A DNA stretch of 26,940 bases. Origin: SFTJ01 sp051871515 (GTDB lineage: Bacteria > Bacteroidota > Bacteroidia > Bacteroidales > Muribaculaceae). The stretch is from the NCBI GenBank assembly GCA_051871515.1, contig JBJECY010000125.1, forward strand, positions 1 through 26,940, written 5' to 3'. The notes below the pieces were generated by a model. The model was not told where the DNA came from, searched no databases, and saw nothing but the letters and a program-made list of their open reading frames with translations. A program made the translations under genes and the position numbers. Of this stretch, positions 24,762-26,940 are shown piece after piece. Within the stretch, counting starts at the first letter, position 1, and each line of letters opens with the position of its first letter.

Positions 24762-26727
24762 TCAATTCTTAGAGAGTACCACCATGGCATTGTTGTGGTC
24801 AACCACCAACTGGAAGAAATCTTTTAGCTCGGCATATTCTTCGGGCTGATAAATCTGGCGATTGATTAAGAACTTATACATCACATTCAGGCGATTGTCT
24901 TCGGCAACCACCTTATATAATAGCAACATATCATTGTCTTTAAATCGCAAGCCCTCAGACTTTGGCATTTCCTCAATGGTGTATCCCTCAGGCAATTGCA
25001 CATTGGCAATCAGCGTAACAGCCTCGGTATAAGGCAATTCAATGGGCAGTTTGCGCACATCGTCCTTAAAGATGTTCTCGCTCTCGTCGAGAAACACCAT
25101 CGGGTTAAAGTAAATGCGATTGTCGCTGACGTCAACGTTTTTGGTGAAACCAATATCGCATCGAGCGCTTGCCGAATACTCGTCGATGCCTATAAGGGTA
25201 AAGCTGGTGACGTCAATATCGTAGCGGTTGTTAAGGCTTTCAATATATTTCAGCGAGTCGCTCTCAGCCACAATGGCATTGCGCAACTTGTGTGAAAACA
25301 CTCCGCTGGCCAGGTCTTGGCGCATGCCGCTCAGCACACCGTCGGCCGAAAGATTGGCATTAACTGACATCGTCATATTGTTATTCGACAAGTTGAGCAA
25401 ACTCACCGTTTCATTACGACCAATCACACGAGCCCTATCAACGCTCATTTCCTGTGGCAAAGCATCAATGTAAGCCGAGCGGTCGCTGGCATCAACATAG
25501 TGGCGCGAGCCATCGGTTTCCTCAAACTCCACAATCACGTCAGTTAAGCGTTCAAGCGATGCCCGGAAAAGGGGCAAACGGCCGAAGCTACGTCCGCTCA
25601 GCACCACTGCTTTATATGGCACCTTGGCGTCTTTGAGCATTCCCATAAGCAGGAAGTTCATCTCAGCGCTATTGCCAGAACCTTGACTGACAGCCTTCTT
25701 AAGGTCTTTGGTGTACCACGAGTGTTTGCCATTCCAACGCATATTGCGATGCAAAACCTCAACCATAGCCGCCACGCGCTGAGCGTTGCTTGACATCTCA
25801 GCGAGATTGAGAGCAGAAGTCTGCTGCGCAAAATAATTCTTGCCGTTTATCGCAAAATCTTCATCGCTGAGCAGCGATTGCTCGGCATCGGCCCAGTTGT
25901 TGGAGATGCTATTCACCGTTTGTCCCGGGAACGAAGTGCCACTGAATTCAAATTCCATGCGTGCAAGATTATCGTAAACCGACCATATAAAATTCTCGGA
26001 ACGCAGAGCAGGGATATTCTCGCCTCTCACCACATAGCGAGTAGCTTTGCATGTGAGCTGCTCGGTGCGCATATCGGGCGTAATAACCGAGAATTTTGCC
26101 AATTCCTCTTTCCTGTCAACCATCAGTTCATAACCACCCAATTGGTTAGCGTTCACCATAAAGTATTCAGGGATAGTTATATCGAGCAAGCTGCTCACCA
26201 CCGGCACACTTTTCTGCGCAATCCAGTCATTAACCTTGGTGACAACTTTTGAATGTATGGTGTAGTGATACTCAAACACGGTGCCCACCTTCACAGCCGG
26301 AACAGAGAATTTCACTGTGGTGCGAGTGGCACTGCTCTCCTCTTTAAACACCACATCCTTTTCCATTTTTGTCTTAACCAGCTTGCCATTCTCCATATTA
26401 TAGGCATTGGCAGCCAAGCCCCTCACACTCTCGTCTTTCGTGATGATTGAGAACTCCACGTTAGCCCAATCAACGCCATCATCTTTGAGCACCTTCACAC
26501 GGCGAGTGTAAGTGTAGTCAATGTAAAAAACCGTCGTTGTTTGAATATTGGTAAAACGCATTGGCAGCATCAGTGAGAATCACAGCAGCGGCAGTTGAAT
26601 CGGGGGCATACACCGTCATATTCATCTCAGCATCAGTGGGTTTTGTGCCAAACTTCACAATCTCAGCATTGGCTGCAAAAAAACTTGCAGCACACATAAT
26701 AGCAATTGACAAAAACAGTCTTTTCAT
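24762..26727 (-). pseudogene. DUF3857/transglutaminase-like protein, frameshifted near its 5' end
   Basis: Two overlapping frames make one protein of about 654 residues. The first (ATG at 26727) gives a signal peptide (MKRLFLSIAIMCAASFFA) and the DUF3857 start, up to SNNDGF, then stops at once. The second continues with YTRRVKVLKDDGVDWANVEF. The switch lies in a run of six T (plus-strand A at 26525-26530); five T would restore a continuous frame reading NNDGFYIDYTYTRR. The transglutaminase core has Ser where Cys is expected (QGSGNSAEMNF, about residue 353) and lacks the His motif (RLTDVIVEF), so even the intact protein would be non-catalytic. It may be a sequencing error, a recent mutation or a variable locus. 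Without correction, an internal start near 26570 has no signal peptide. Confidence 0.85.
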
Positions 26728-26782
26728 ATCTTCATTTAGGTTTAAAGTTGTTACTCAATACAAGTGTTTTTCAACACAAAAA

Positions 26783-26813
26783 CAAATGTAATCAATTTCA
26801 TCTGCCCAAGCAA
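26783..26813 (-). promoter_or_regulatory. Promoter for the DUF3857 gene pair
   Basis: Minus strand: TTG (26811-26813), 20 nt, TACATTTG (26783-26790), a full match to the Bacteroidota -7 consensus with good spacing. It gives a leader of about 50 nt to the ATG at 26727. Beyond it, 26814-26940 is A/T-rich sequence with no gene I can support. Confidence 0.65.
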
Positions 26814-26940
26814 CACCAATAACAAAAAATTTGAAAATTCTTGGCATTTTTACGTCAAAACCGGGCATTACATCAGTGAAAAAAGAGGCTCAGTAGTTAT
26901 TTAGTGTGGGTAGGCGTAAAGCTTAGCAATGCGAAAGAGG

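Noticed and set aside
26520..26535. Programmed -1 ribosomal frameshift on U-UUU-UUA
   Set aside because: The heptamer looks slippery, but the downstream frame needs a +1 (or -2) change, so a -1 slip would not restore the protein.
1..26940. CRISPR arrays, tRNA or rRNA genes, transposases, phage genes
   Set aside because: I looked for spaced direct repeats, cloverleaf-like sequences and transposase or integrase motifs and saw none.

Overview
The window looks like chromosomal DNA from a gut-type Bacteroidota, probably order Bacteroidales. The evidence is a fused nuoCD gene in a complex I cluster without nuoEFG, an AtpB with a long exported N-terminal extension, a very short AtpC, a UpxY-like NusG paralogue, paired DUF3857 proteins, several copies of the Bacteroidota -7 promoter element TAnnTTTG, and few Shine-Dalgarno sequences. 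Genus cannot be told from this stretch alone. No CRISPR array, tRNA, rRNA or transposase gene was seen.

Region 1 (1-9904, minus strand) is energy metabolism. A consensus-like promoter near 9875-9904 drives nuoA, nuoB, nuoCD and nuoH after a leader of about 330 nt. The cluster stops at nuoH; nuoI-N are not there. After a 145-nt structured spacer that holds its own -7 element comes the F1Fo ATP synthase cluster atpD, atpC, atpB, atpE, atpF, atpH, atpA, with atpA cut by the window edge. Respiratory proton pumping and ATP synthesis genes therefore lie head to tail.

Region 2 (about 10058-13345, plus strand) is a two-gene outer-membrane unit: a TonB-dependent receptor whose only visible promoter would give a nearly leaderless mRNA, and a predicted surface or periplasmic lipoprotein. 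It ends in a strong hairpin plus T-tract terminator. A small four-helix membrane protein of unknown function lies convergent to it (13430-13870, minus).

Region 3 (14197-21423, plus) looks like an envelope-stress group: an ECF sigma factor, a probable one-helix anti-sigma protein, a Spy/CpxP-like periplasmic protein, and a 1822-residue alpha-2-macroglobulin family protein that lacks the CxEQ thioester motif. A 93-nt imperfect palindrome sits just in front of the macroglobulin gene.

Region 4 (21454-22831, plus) has an orphan NusG/UpxY-like elongation factor gene, with a perfect 12-bp inverted repeat at its predicted transcription start, followed by a HAD-family hydrolase gene.

Region 5 (22851-26813, minus) is a pair of exported DUF3857/transglutaminase-like proteins. 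The downstream one keeps Cys and His of the active site. The upstream one has lost the active-site residues and carries a single-base frameshift in a run of six T near its 5' end.
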